DNA from: Cryptomeria japonica
Taxonomy: Eukaryota > Streptophyta > Pinopsida > Cupressales > Cupressaceae
Direction of reading: 5' to 3'
DNA: 64,000 bases
Assembly: GCF_030272615.1 (NCBI RefSeq)
Contig: NC_081409.1
Location: forward strand, 242,057,832-242,121,831
Position numbers and translations under genes: made by a program. The notes beneath the pieces were generated by a model. It was given only the letters and a program-made list of their open reading frames with translations, ran no database searches and was not told the DNA's origin. Position 1 is the first letter of the stretch. The number at the start of each line of letters is the position of its first letter. Below, in pieces: positions 45,466-58,079 of the stretch.

Positions 45466-47779
45466 TATATCCAAGGAAAAACCAACGAATTTGACAAAGA
45501 ACCTTTGAGAAGTAGGGCTTACATTCAACCAACGCCTTAATAGTGGAGGAAGGATTAACCCTGCTTTGATTCCAAAGTTTCTTGTCACTTACAATGAAGC
45601 TCATCCCGATCCACCAACTCCACCAAGAACCCCAATAGAAGAAAAATAATTCACTACGGTAGAGATATATTAATGCCCGTTGTCACTTGATCTCAGAGAA
45701 ACAAAAAGAAGGAATCACAACCAAAATCAAGTATGAGTTATATATTGTCCAATTATTTTGATGAATATGCAAATATGGGAGAAACAAAGATTACTGACGA
45801 GCTTCTCCAAGAATGTCAAGAGTGTGGTTTTTCAAAAACTTGTAGAAAGACTTATAAAAGCGGATAAGCAAAAATATCTACTCATGCTAACTAGTAAGGG
45901 AATCAATATTCCTGAGGATTTTGACACAGAAAACTTAAGGAATATAGATGAGAGAATTTCAAGAGCAAGGGAGAGAAACTATGCTTATCAATAAAAGCTG
46001 AGAGAAGAAGAAGCACATGGTCAAGAAAACATATGCAACCGAGATCACACCCATGAACAAGATAACACTCACGAACAAGGCCATACCCGCAATCGGGACA
46101 ATCTTAATGAACAAGGGGAAATTCCCTATCAAAGGACAAATGCACCCCTAGCTTCTCTTACGCAACAAATCCAAACACTTCAAAGACAAATGCAGGACAT
46201 GTAACAAGGAACCATGATAAGATACTCATTAGATGAAATTTGTCCTTATCCTTTTGATAGGAGATTGAACATGGTACCTTTTCCCCCAAATTAAGATATA
46301 CCAAAGTATGACAAATACGATGGTAAGAGTGATCCCCGTGATCATGTAAGATTTTTCTCACAATGACACATACTTAATGAGATTACTCCCAATAAGTTTG
46401 AGAGGGAAAACAATGGAGTGGTTGTCAAAACTCACACCTCCCATCAGATCATTTGATGAGTTAGTGAATAAACTCATAACACAATACTCCTATAACATCC
46501 AACACACAATCACCATGCTTGATGTATGCAATACCAAACAAAAGAAGAATGAAACATTCATGGTGTTTCTACAATGATGGAGGTGCATGGTTGCAAGATA
46601 TCCACGAGATGTACCTAAAAAGGAAAATATGGAAATCTTCATAAACAATCTGGATAGTGAAATTAGTTATCATCTTAAACTACAATGTATACCATCTTTT
46701 GCAAAATTAATAGAAAATGGTATGTAATTAGAGGAAGCTTCCATCAAGAAAGGAACCTTGAAGTTCTTTAAAGAAGGTGTTAATTCGTCAAACAATAACA
46801 CCTTTAACAATCGAAACAATAACAACAATTTAGACAAGTCCAGATTTTGGACAAGGAACAAAATTTTTGTTAATGATGGGGTAATCTATGCCAACAATGT
46901 AAAGTCTAAACAACCAGTGTTGACTTTATAGGCAACCCACCTTCCAATAATGATCAAAGAAGTGCTAATCAAGGCACTAACACTTATCAATGAAATGTCA
47001 ACCAAGGAGCTTCAACACCAAACAACAGAAATCACCAAGGCAACAACAACAACAACCAAGGGAACAACACAAACCAAAGAGGCAACGCTAATAATTTCCT
47101 GTATCGACACATATACATGCCATTAGGACAAACCTTAGAATCGGAATTTTGAGAGCTATTGGCAAATAAGATCATCACATTGCCAGCCACAAGCAAATTT
47201 GAATCCCAAGTCAAACCACCATGGTGGAATGACTCACATTATTGTGATTATCATCAAAACAAGGGGAATAACACAAATGATTGCATGAGGTTGAAGAACA
47301 AAGTTCAAGACATGATAGACAAGGGTGACTTAACAATCGATGGTCATAAAACCAATGGTGACCATGAAGCTTTCAAAAATCCTCTTCCCAATTACAACAA
47401 GGGAGGAGCATCAACGTCAAATAACACCAAAGGAGCTCGTATTAATCACATATACAAAAACACCATCAATCACATATCAGCATGTGACAATCAAGTGAAT
47501 ATCATTAAAAAAAAAGACAAACAAGACCATGCATCAATAAATGTGACAACAAGAGCTCAGAAATATGTCTTGAAAGGGAAGACATCAACTTCAACAATTC
47601 TCCCCAAGACTCAATATAACTTGGTTGACCAACTATGGAGAACACCTGCTCAAATATCTATACTTGAGTTGCTCAAGATTTCACCAAAACATAACGATAT
47701 CTTGGAGCAATCTCTTATCGAAACAACCATTTCAAATGATATAGATATTGCTCGTTCCAAGCCATGGTGGTCCATATGA
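45466..47779 (+). pseudogene. Tat-C gag
   Basis: In order: GKTNEFDKEPLRSRAYI at about 45475; VVFQKLVERLIKADKQKYLL and PEDFDTENLRNIDERIS at 45800-45965; the retrotransposon gag core RLLPISLRGKTMEWLSKLTP with RSFDELVNKLITQYSYNIQH at 46377-46577 and a continuation to about 46800; an Asn/Gln-rich linker (about 46780-47090); and CDYHQNKGNNTNDCMRLKNK at 47247, a zinc-finger-like block. Stops and frameshifts separate the pieces. The first Met is uncertain. Gag would form the particle; the N/Q-rich linker is a low-complexity segment. Confidence 0.82.
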
Positions 47780-47829
47780 CGGTGCCACATAACATATCTT
47801 TTTTTCTGAACACGATGATGTATCTTTAA

Positions 47830-48137
47830 ATTATTCACATAACACCCCACTACATATCGAGGTCTTAGTCTATAAACATCGGGTAAAAAGAGTATTAATA
47901 GATGGAGGAGTTGGGCTCAATATATGTACTCTAAATCTTATCCATACATTGGGCTTCTTTGAGCAGGCTATTGACCCCAAAAAGAAAATCAGTATCAAAG
48001 CCTATGATGATGAAGAAAGATCATCCGAAGGAACTGTGATACTACCCATTCAAGTAGGTCCTGTACAAAGAGACACCATGTGCCAAGTCTTGGACATAGA
48101 CTTGACATACAATATTGGGTTGTCCATTGATCCATGA
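47830..48137 (+). pseudogene. Tat-C aspartic protease
   Basis: TPLHIEVLVYKHRVKRVLID then GGVGLNIC (active-site triad D-G-G), and VGPVQRDTMCQVLDIDLTYN. The second signature is damaged: Tat-A reads YNILLGRPW, but about six bases are lost here at 48110-48116 so the frame shifts to YNIGLSIDP and stops. The protease is therefore inactive in this copy. Confidence 0.82.
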
Positions 48138-48243
48138 AATGCAAGTAGTACCTTCCACGTACCATCAATGTATCAAATTCCCCTACAATGGATAGGAAAT
48201 TTCAATATCTGCAGATAATAACCCTTTTTGGTATTGCAATGCT

Positions 48244-49140
48244 ATGGGGGCAGCTCAAGATAGCCTGGTTCCAAACAACAAGGAGGCCCAAGCTTCCTCA
48301 TCATCCAACCATCAAGAAGAACTCAAGTCTCTATCCATGAACTTGAAGAAAAAGATGAAAATAAAGGACCAAGGCATGGGGGATTACTCTTTTGAACCCT
48401 TGTGCCTATGTAAATTGCCAACTTCACCAAGGACTCATGGACAACCTTCCACATCAAGAGATCAGGAAACACAACCCATCACAAATTTTGATGGCAAATT
48501 CATCCAAATGGGCACGCTGGTTGAAGAATCAAAAGATAAAGACATCCTTAGCTGGCTATACAAGGATGAAGAAGAAATCAGAGTTGGTACCATAGAAGTA
48601 GTCGTACCAACAAAACAATATGGAAATGGGTTTTGGATCATGCAACAAATGGGATACAAAGGAAAAGGACCTATTGGCAAGCACCAAGAAGTCGTCATAG
48701 AACCCATACAACTTCATTCACAATTTTCAAAAGACAAAACAAGACTTGGGTACGGCCAACATGTTTCGCCTGTGCAAAAGAAAAATCACCATCGAAAACC
48801 TCAATGGAAAGAAAAGAACAATAATAATGAAGACTCATGGAAAGAAGCACTAAACCAAGAAGCAGAAAAGACAAGGAAGGAGCAAAAGCATGAAGAAAAT
48901 GAGAAACGACAAGAAGAACTTGCTATTCAAAGTAAGCTTCTTATAAAAAAGTACATCATGTACAAGAACTTGATCAAACCAAGGTTGAGTCCCAACCTAA
49001 TGAAATTGCTACTCATAGAAAGGAAATTGTGTATGAACAAATTCAAAGAGTACAAGCAAGCATCGATCCTGAATCAGAACAAACTACTAAACTTGTGTCA
49101 ATTATCAGTGATCTTTTCTCACCATACAATATACCTATAA
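48244..49140 (+). pseudogene. Tat-C G-patch and charged linker before RT
   Basis: The 298-residue frame has a polar N-terminal part, an acidic stretch (EESKDKDILSWLYKDEEE), then GNGFWIMQQMGYKGKGPIGK at residues about 126-145, a G-patch signature, followed by a Lys/Glu/Gln-rich helical tail. Frame 49029-49292 continues the linker. G-patch proteins bind RNA or activate DEAH helicases; here it is part of the retrotransposon polyprotein, between protease and RT. Conserved in Tat-A. Confidence 0.72.
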
Positions 49141-49299
49141 GATTCAGCGAGGTAACTTGTGACAGTGTTTCTGAAACTGATTCCAATGAGTATGAGTGGG
49201 ATAGTTGTTTTGATGTTACTGAAGATATTGAGGTGGATACAATCCATGCATACACACCCATTTCTCATGAGGGACAAGGTTCAAGATCTTGACCAATTG

Positions 49300-50890
49300 A
49301 ATGCAGACCACAACATATCTACGAGGCTAGTGAGAATGAGCAACAACAATATGAACACGACAATGCCGAGGAAAGTACCATCGAAGACCTCGAGAATATC
49401 ATATACCTCACCAATATTCCAAACAAATATGATGATGTCTCCATCATGACACTTATAGCAGGTGATCTTAATGCACTGAATGACTCCCTACCGCTCATAT
49501 ATCTCGATCTCATATTCTGGGGAGAACTCGAATATCATGATATACCAATATTCCCGAACGATGAATAAATTGTCCAATACCTATGCTCAGTCAACCCAGA
49601 AACATGCTCCACCAGTGAACCGCATAACAATATCTACAATTAGGAGAGTGCCAAGTCTCTTAGTTGCAAAAATGAAATGAAAAATGGATCTAATGGTGAA
49701 AACCATATAATGGCAGTGTTAGATCGCAAAAACAAAAAAAGTAAAAATAAAGGACGTACCTAAAGGTGAAAACCTTTTTGAGGCACCTAAAGATGGGAGA
49801 CTTGACACTCTTCCTGAACATTACCAGGAAAGGTCACCAATCTTGATTGAGCCAACTCAATCAATAAATATCGGCACTAAAGTAGCAGTCAAAACCATAC
49901 ATCTGGCATAATCACTCACAGAAAAAAAACAACTAGCTTTTATCAAATTCTTCAAGGAGAAACAAATAAATTTTGCTTGGTCTTATGCTGACATGTCAGG
50001 AGTGGATCCAAATCTAATCATGCATCACTTATCCATCGCTCATGGAGCTGAACCTGTCAAGCATAAATTAAGGAAGATGAATTCATATGTGGTACTATTA
50101 GTCAAAACAAAACTGAAGAAGTTATTAGATGTCTGATTCATCTGACCTATAGATTATGCCGAATGGATCTCAAATATTGTACCAGTTTCCAAACTAGATA
50201 AAAGTATAAGGATTTGCACAGACTTCAGAGACCTAAATAAAGTATCTCCAAAGGATGACTTTCCTTTACCAAGCATCTACACCATTATTGATCTAACAAC
50301 AGGACACACAATGCTATCTCTCATGGACAATTTTTCAAGCTAAAACCAAATCAAGATAGCTCCAGAGGATCAAGATAAAATTGCATTCTCCTGTCCATGG
50401 GGAACATATTGCTGGAACGTCATGCCTTTTGGCTTGAAAAATGCTGGTGCAACTTATCAAAGAGCCATGACAACAATCTTCCACGACATGATGCATACTT
50501 TCATGGAGGATTATGTGGATGATTTTATAGCTAAATCATTCACCAGAGCAAAACACCTGGGCATCCAAGATAAAATATTTCAATGATTGGAGCAATTCAA
50601 TATCAGATTAAACCCTAAGAAATGTGTCTTTAGGGTCACATCCGACAAACCTTTGGGCTACATTGTATCAGAAAAGGCATCGAAGTAGATCCAACAAAGG
50701 TTCAGGCTATTATGGAGATGGCACCTCCTAAAAACATCAGCCAACTATGATCTCTGCAAGGCAGGCTACAATCCATCAGGCGATTTATTGCTCAGTTAGC
50801 AGATAAGTGTCTTCCATTCAATCATTTTCTTCATAAGAATATACCTTTCAAATGGGAAGACAAATGTGCAGAATCATTCCACTAGCTCAA
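49300..50890 (+). pseudogene. Tat-C reverse transcriptase
   Basis: After a linker (49300-49950), SYADMSGVDPNLIMHHLSI starts the RT fingers. Then come YAEWISNIVPVSK, RICTDFRDLNKVSPKDDFPL, PSIYTIIDLTTGHTMLSLMD, FSCPWGTYCWNVMPFGLKNA, GATYQRAMTTIFHDM and FMEDYVDDFIAKS, with the YVDD catalytic box intact at about 50512. KCVFRVTSDKPLGYIVS follows. In-frame stops at about 50136, 50143, 50341 and 50584 and a frame slip near 50660 inactivate it. Confidence 0.88.
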
Positions 50891-50897
50891 ACAATAT

Positions 50898-51335
50898 TTG
50901 ATGAATCCACCAGTTTTGGTATCATCCATAGCAGGAAAGCCAATCATTCTCTATATATCAACAATAGAAGTATCATTGGGGGCACTACTAGCACAAGAAG
51001 ATCCAACAGGCAAAGAAAGGGCAATGTATTACATTAGAAGGACTTTGAACAGATATGAACTCAATTATACATTCATTGAAAAGGCTTTCTTAGCAGTGGT
51101 GTTTGCTTCTCAAAAGTTCTGTCACTATACGCTAGCCCACACAATCAAGTTGGTAGCAAAGATCAATCCTCTCAAGTATCTACTCAACAAGGCTTCTCTC
51201 ACAAGAAGATTAGCTAAACGAGTCATGATCCTAAGTGAGTTTGATATTCAATACATAGAGCGACGATCTATCAAAGGACAAGCAATTGCAGATCAACTGA
51301 CAGAAGCACCACTACTAGACCAACACCCACTATAG
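50898..51335 (+). pseudogene. Tat-C first (Gypsy-type) RNase H, lacking its catalytic Asp
   Basis: PIILYISTIEVSLGALLAQE replaces the usual TDAS-type start, so the first catalytic Asp is missing. RALNRYE-like RRTLNRYELNYTFIEKAFLA, INPLKYLLNKASLTRRLAKR and FDIQYIERRSIKGQAIADQL follow. In Tat elements this domain is known to have degenerated into a structural spacer while a second RNase H supplies activity. Open for 145 codons. Confidence 0.8.
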
Positions 51336-51383
51336 GTGGAATTTCTAGATATGGATGTGCTCACTATCACACCCAAGCAATAG

Positions 51384-51770
51384 ACCCTATACTTTGACAG
51401 ATCCTATACACAACATGGATCGGGTGCCGACATCTTGTTTGTCACTCTAGAGGAGCACACAATTCCAAAATCTTACAAACTGATGTTTCCATGCACCAAC
51501 AACATTGTTGAATATGAAGCCCTGGTAACCGGAATCAAAGTTGTTGTGGAATGGAGAATCACAGAATTAAGAGTATGTGGGGATTCTTAATTAGTTATCA
51601 ATTAGATCAGTGATGACTATTAGATGAAAGATGATAAGCTAATGCCTTATAAGAGGATGGCGGATGACTTCAAAAAGTACTTTGTGCACATCACCTTTGA
51701 ATAGATTCCAAGATTGGACAATAGAGATACCGATGCAATGGCAACTATCGCCTCGCTTCTACAAATTCTA
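51384..51770 (+). pseudogene. Tat-C second, archaeal-type RNase H
   Basis: TLYFDRSYTQHGSGADILF (first Asp), then KSYKLMFPCTNNIVEYEALV (Glu), ELRVCGDS (Asp) and PRLDNRDTDAMATIASLL (last Asp region) keep all four catalytic positions, in the pattern of the archaeal/plant-type RNase H that defines the Tat lineage. Stops at about 51589 and within 51605-51705 break the frame. It degrades the RNA strand of the cDNA hybrid. Confidence 0.82.
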
Positions 51771-51959
51771 GATAAACAGAATCATTACGAATTCCTGGTG
51801 GAGCAATTGTTTTCCCCAGCCTATGAAAATTCTGCATCCCAAGTCATATGTGCCTTGACCAGTTATAATTCTCCTCTATACGGGAAGATATATGACTATC
51901 TCAAAAACAATACCCTACCACCCGACCTTTCTTGCAACCAAAAACGAAGCTTCATCTGA

Positions 51960-53120
51960 CAAGTTGCCCGCTATACCTCAATCGCTGACACACTTTACCG
52001 TCGAGGTCTAGATGGTTCTCTTCTTCGATGCCTCGATCGTAACTAATTTGACTCTACCTTACATGAGCTTCACAAAGGTATTTGTTGTATGCATTCAAGT
52101 GGTCCTACTCTCACCAAGAAACTTCTTATAATAGGATATTACTGGCCGACAATGGAAAGAGAGTCTATCAATTTGCTAGGAAATATCCTAAATATCAAAT
52201 TCATGGTAACCTCATATATGCACCAGCACATGAGTTGCAACCATTTACCACATCTTGGCCTTTCTGTCAATGAGGATTTGACCTGGTAAGAAAGGTTCAT
52301 CCTTCCTCTTCAAATGGGTATAAGTTCATTATCACCACCAAAAATTACTTCACCATGTGGATCAAAGCAGTCCCAATGACCACCGTGACTAGAAAGAAGA
52401 TCTCATCATTCATCCTCAACTATCTCATTTGCAGATATGACATTCCCAGTTTCATCATCACAGATAACAGACATCCTTTCAATAATCAAGATGTGCAAGA
52501 GCTATGCAAATGATTCAAAATCTAACATCGCTTTTCCACACCATACTACCCATAGGGGAATGGCCAAGCGGAAGCATCACACAAAACAATCCTGAAAATC
52601 CTCAAGAAAACAATGAATGATGCTGGAAAGGATTGGCATGTACAACTCAATCCGACACTTTGGGCCTACAGAATGAGTATTTGCACACCTACAAGGGCTA
52701 CACCATATTCATTGGTGTGTGGTTCAGAAGCAATTCTACCTCTTGAGGTAGAAATCCCATCTCTCCGAGTATCATACCAAATGAGGAATATTGAGTGAAC
52801 AGGTTGTAGGAACTAGAGCTTCTTGATGAAAAATGACAATGTGCCTATGACCATCTCAAGGCATATCAGTGACGAATATGCAAAAGCTATAATCACAAAG
52901 TCATCCCAAGGGCTTTCAAAATTGGTGATCTTAGATCCTACAGGAAGATCCCAAAAATCAACAAGATCGAGAAAAGATGGGGAAGTTTGAACCTAACTGG
53001 TTAGGGTCATTTGTCATTGTATCAACCTATGGATCAGGAGCATATCAGTTGTCAAATTTAGAAGGGGATGTGATCGAAAAACCAACCAACAACATCCATC
53101 TGCAGAAATTCTACACTTGA
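51960..53120 (+). pseudogene. Tat-C integrase
   Basis: An HHCC remnant (ELHKGICCMHSSG, then YYWPTM) lies at about 52060-52260. The DDE core is seen as FIITTKNYFTMWIKAVPMTT, DIPSFIITDNRHPFNNQDVQ and GNGQAEASHKTILKILKKTM at about 52325-52615. TPYSLVCGSEAILPLEVEIP is the post-core motif at about 52705, and the end is MGKFEPNWLGSFVIVSTYGS...HLQKFYT at 53119. No chromodomain was seen. Several stops. Confidence 0.85.
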
Positions 53121-55057
53121 GTCATCCAATGCATGGATCAAGCAAAAAAAAAAAAAAAATCAGAAAAATACAAAAAGAAAATGAAAAACAAATCAAAAAG
53201 TGCAATAAAAATAAGTGGTGAAAACTTGGCAACAAGCACCACTTATGAAAGAACGGCTCCTCCATCTATCAGTACTTATATCATATCTTTGATCCATCCG
53301 ATCTGAGCCCATAGCCATCGCAGAACACTTGTACACACCACATCAATCCTTGGACATACTTAGTGTAGTCACTATCCTTGATTTATCTGAATTAGTTAAT
53401 CAAAATCATATCCCACCATGGCTTGGTGATCAGTGTAAATATCCATATCGAGTACTATCTAGAGTGGGGGTAGGTTTGTGACCTTGCTGGGGGCATTTCG
53501 CCTTGAGGGTTTTCAACATCAGACCAAACACATAGCAAGACGACAAGGATCAGAACAACCAACAAATGACAACGACAATACAAGAAGACTAGATATCATA
53601 GAATTGAACTGATTGAACAAAAGATCTATTTGCAATATGTTTTACTTGACAATAATACATTTCCAATAGCATGCATGCTTACTTATGGTTGTTAATTTTT
53701 TCTTATCATATCTTTTAAGTGACTCAAGGATGTCTCAATGACTAGAGAAGCAAGGAAGGAATGTGATGTTTTCTTTGTCTTCTATTTGGGAGTGAAGCCT
53801 TCTATTACGCAAATTTGTCTTACGAGGTGATCAGGTAACATATCACTGGAGATATTTTGGATTTGTATAGGACAAAGGTTAACTCTTGTCTATTTTATGC
53901 AAGCAACATTCAGGTCATCTTGGTTCAATTATACCTCGACGCTTGTGTCATCTTGCAATATCAAAATCCATGTAAGTTATACTCAAGTCATTATGGTTCA
54001 ATTATACCATAATGCTTGTATCAAATTTCAACAAATCAAGGCTCGATGATGAAAACAACGGAAGCCCTGGCACTTTGATCAAAACAGATGACAACTTGTG
54101 GGAACAAGAAGGCATATTAAGCATTGGCATTAGTATCATATCATTATCATCTTAATCTTGCATTAGCTACATATCATGTTAAAATCATTAATGTCATAAA
54201 TCATTGCATTAGATTTCATATCATTACATTGGGTTGCATATAAATCATTAAGTACATTCCCATTATCATATTAAGTTCGCATTATCATCATCATTTAGAC
54301 CATGTTAAAATATTGCATATAGTTACATTCATTGCAATATCTAACATTATCATTGCATTTCATACATCTCATTTTCAAGATACATCTCACATTATCATTG
54401 CATTTCATACATCTCATTTTCAAGACACAGCTCGCATTATCATTATCTTTTCATACATCTCATTTTCAAGATACATTCACAAATCAAAGTTATATCATTA
54501 TCACAATGCATCCTATACATGAGCATCATCATATCAAGCATATGTAACATTCTAGATTGCATTATCCACAACACACAAAAGCACAAAATAGGTTAGCAAC
54601 ATTTGCACAAGCATAAGCATCTGCAATCATTAATTCAATCATCATCTGCATATCACCTTCCAAACGTATAGTACATTACAATCATAATCATATAAAGCAT
54701 ATAAATCACCCACAAACACACACATCACATCATCTGCATCAGCATCTGCAAAATCATCTAGATCAAAAGCATATCATATAGCTCATCTAAATCAAAGTAG
54801 CTGCATCCATAACATATCATCATATATATGTGTGATCGCATGCTGATCCAAAGGGAAAAAACAAAGATATAAGTCAGAAACATATCATCAATGAAGTAAT
54901 CAAATGACCAAAGTCCTTGGATATATATATCAATAACAAATGTTCATCACATCATAAAATATCAGTATCAATAAACATCAATAAGATCATCAAAACATCA
55001 TGTGAGAACATCGCTGAGTAGTATATCAATAAGATCAAAGTACAACAAAGTATCATA
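53121..55057. other. Tat-C 3' spacer, low complexity
   Basis: AT-rich, ATCATC/CATATCA-rich sequence with no gene recognised. Contains the 45-bp tandem repeat at 54344-54478. Confidence 0.6.
54344..54478 (+). repeat. Three 45-bp tandem units
   Basis: Units at 54344, 54389 and 54434 share TTTCATACATCTCATTTTCA. They give rise to overlapping spurious frames at 54313-54547. Confidence 0.9.
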
Positions 55058-55564
55058 CTAGGAGGTCATCCAAATGCAAATATATATGTACATCAAGGTA
55101 CAAATATAAAATCTCGGATCATGATCATGATGTCGGATCAACTTGACCACCTCTAGGACCTGTCGGCTGAGAGCTTGAGCTACCCGCACCTGCGCTACTG
55201 CTAGGAGCATCCCTCTTAGGACCCACAACCCCCTCGTTGCCCCTCTGTCTCTAAGAACCCCCGTGTCGCGAGCTGGCAGCATAGGTAGGAGCACGTTGGT
55301 CCAGTGGCACAAAATAAAAGTATAGAGTCCTGTAATACTCTGCCCGTCATGTCTGCTCAATGAGACTCTGAATGGTATCCCCTGTCACACCTTGTGCAGT
55401 TGCCTGTTGCAAAGATCACACTGTCTCCTCTTCCTGGCTCCGTTGCTCTATCTTTGTGTCCCGCTCTAATGATATTGTCACCACCTGTCTCTGCGGTTGA
55501 GCAACCTGTGCCTGGGCCTATGTGAGCTAACCATGTACCCTATGCAACAAGGACTGTAATGCTG

Positions 55565-57254
55565 CTATATGTGCCTGTTGCTGGTGGGGAGGCACTCTAA
55601 TCTACAAACCATGTACTGTGAAGGTTGTGGATCCTGCATACCAACCTGTCGAGGGGCGAGAGGAGGAATATCAATCCTCCTCCATTGGGCCAATGGCTGC
55701 ACATCCTCCTCCTCTGACTCCTCCATTGCTACGCCTGCCAATCCCATCAAATCTACTCCTCCACCAACTGCCTCAGACTCTATATCCTCATCAGAAGAAT
55801 CACCACTCTCCTCCTCATATCCATCACTATCTGATCTCTCCTCAGCCTCCATGGAAGCAACATCCTCCGCCTGCAACAGTCCACCTCGCCCAAGGCCACC
55901 CATCCTCCATCCTCCTCCTCTACCTCTCACCACTCCTCCTCTACACCTCACCACTCCTCCCTCATCTCCTCCTCCTTCCCTGCCACCACCTCCTCCCCAA
56001 CCATGTCCAATCGCGCCACCCACAACAATCCTTCCACCTCTCCTCCCTCTACCCCACCTCCCACCTTGACTACCTCCTCCCTGATCATTATCATCAACCT
56101 ACTCTAGTGCAGGAATCGATTCTCCTGTCCTTGTCAATCGAGGGAACCTATGTGTCAAATAGTATTTCATTTACTCTGCAGTCATCCCTGCATCCGCTAT
56201 ATCCTCATACATGCTCTATACGCAAAAAGGCAAAGAATAGAAATCGCCCAGGGCTGTCACAAAATCCAATGTGGGCCCCCAATATGTCCTCTCCTTGTGT
56301 ACTCAAGCATACACATTCATCCCCTTTAGCATCAGTTGCATGCGACCAAACTGTCGGTAAACCCGAGGAAGGATAAACTTCTCTATCACATACGGGGTGC
56401 GACCCAAAAGGAATCTAATCATGAATAAGCAGGGCACCTCAAAAGAATCCTTCGGTTATGGTTCACACACTCGATAGGGCCTCCACAACACTATATCCAT
56501 ATCATCTAGGGCCTGCCTCCAATTCTCTAACTTCCCAAGCATCGGTTGGGAAGAAACCTAATTGTACATCATCAAAAATGGTGCCCATGCTAGTCTGAAC
56601 CTCGACCCAAGTGGACGAGTCATGACTATGTGCTCCCATGCTTAAATCTACAATAGAGTGCATCCAGAGGCTATACTGGCCGCATCATTGTAAACCACTC
56701 GATGGAGCTCATGGTATAAATGGGAAAGAAAACAAATACCCCACGCATATCATGTCTACACCTACACCATCTGTTGGAGCACTCAACCCCATCCAACTGA
56801 CAACCCATGTGACCTCTTGTCTGGAATTAGGAAGCTACCAACAAACCTGCCAAAACTGAAGAGAGTGGGGCATAGCTGTCTACCATGTCCTGCCACGCCA
56901 CTGAGTAACCTGCGATGTGAGGATCGACAAACATCTCTCATAGAGCATCGGTCCCACCGACATCCTCCACATCATACTCCACAACCTCACCTGTGATAGG
57001 AATCCACAGAATCTGATAGACGTCCTCCAGCATCCTTGTGATCTCACCCATCAGTAAATGGAAGGTGTTATGCTCACTGTGCCATCTCTCGGCCAATGTG
57101 GTGAGTAGTGCCCTATTCTTCTGATAGGGCGACATGTGTAACAAGTGGATAAGACCGCAAGCCTCTGTGACTGCCAAATCATCGACACTCAATTAATCTC
57201 GCATGACAATTTTTTTTGGGAATTTCTCCTAGAGAATGAGCCTCCTCGATGGAC
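55565..57254 (-). pseudogene. Antisense plant mobile domain (PMD) gene inside Tat-C
   Basis: Minus-strand translation from about 57200 reads SVDDLAVTEACGLIHLLHMS, then LLTTLAERWHSEHNTFHLLM and GEITRMLEDVYQILWIPITG, the W-x-x-x-x-x-TF-x-x-x-GE-x-T-x-x-LEDV hallmark of the plant mobile domain (PF10536). It continues as ELHRVVYNDAASIASGCTLL, WEHIVMTRPLGSRFRLAWAP, VLWRPYRVCEP and FILPRVYRQFGRMQLM, the PMD C-terminal pattern. A Gly/Arg-rich (RGG-like) and then acidic tail ends at 55565; a further frame 55360-55058 may be 3' sequence. PMD proteins such as MAIN/MAIL1 are nuclear, and the domain is also found in TEs. Seven or more in-frame stops show decay. Known Tat relatives carry antisense ORFs at this position. 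Confidence 0.8.
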
Positions 57255-57299
57255 CTATATCAATACATGTATATCATCCTATCAGGTACATCTATCCTA

Positions 57300-57960
57300 C
57301 ACAATCAGGCAATGAACAAATCAAGTATCCAAACAATCAATCAGACCCATATCAAAACCAGAGTCATATCGTAAATCAAATACTATTTTACAAATGACCA
57401 AGTTCCATATCGACAATCGGTCTCAAAAACAAATCAATCAAGTTCCAATCCATCCAGACTCATATCGCAGATCAATCAAATTCATCTCATATCGAACAAC
57501 AAATCAAGACTCATGTCGACGAATCAGAACCCATATCAAAATTAGACCCATATCGAACAAAAATTGATCTCTATTGAATCAAGACCCATATCAAACTCAG
57601 AATCGTATCGACATCAGACCCATATCGAACAACAATTGACTCATATTGAATCAAGACTCATATCAAATCAGACCCATAATGAAATCAGATCCATAACACA
57701 ATCAAGACCTATAACGAAATCAAGACCCATAATGAAATCAAGACCCATAACGACCACTTGACCCATAATGACCAGTTGACCCGTAACAACAAGTTGACCC
57801 ACAATGAAAAATTGACCCATAACAAAAATAAATGACTCATAATGACATCAAAATTCATATCCAAATTGAACCCATATCGCAAGCAGACTCATATCGACTT
57901 TAAACCATATCAACTTTGACCCAGATTGATCCAGACCAACATTCGAATTCACACAACATA
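57300..57960. repeat. Diffuse short repeats around AGACCCATATCGA
   Basis: Dozens of 14-22-bp diverged units (CAGACCCATATCGAAC, CAAGACCCATAACGA, GTTGACCCATAATGA). Any open frames here are spurious. It would lie in the intron of the antisense gene if the proposed splice is right. Confidence 0.75.
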
Positions 57961-58079
57961 CTCATAACGATAAACATCAATTAAATGACCGAAATCAACA
58001 CATTCGATCCAAAATAACACTTTGATAGGGTGCAAAACTTCATAACAAATCTAAAATACAAAATAGCACATGTTAAAAA

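Noticed and set aside
55618-56376. Long plus-strand Pro/Ser-rich frames at 55569-56376
   Set aside because: They are shadows of the Gly/Arg-rich and acidic tail of the antisense PMD reading.
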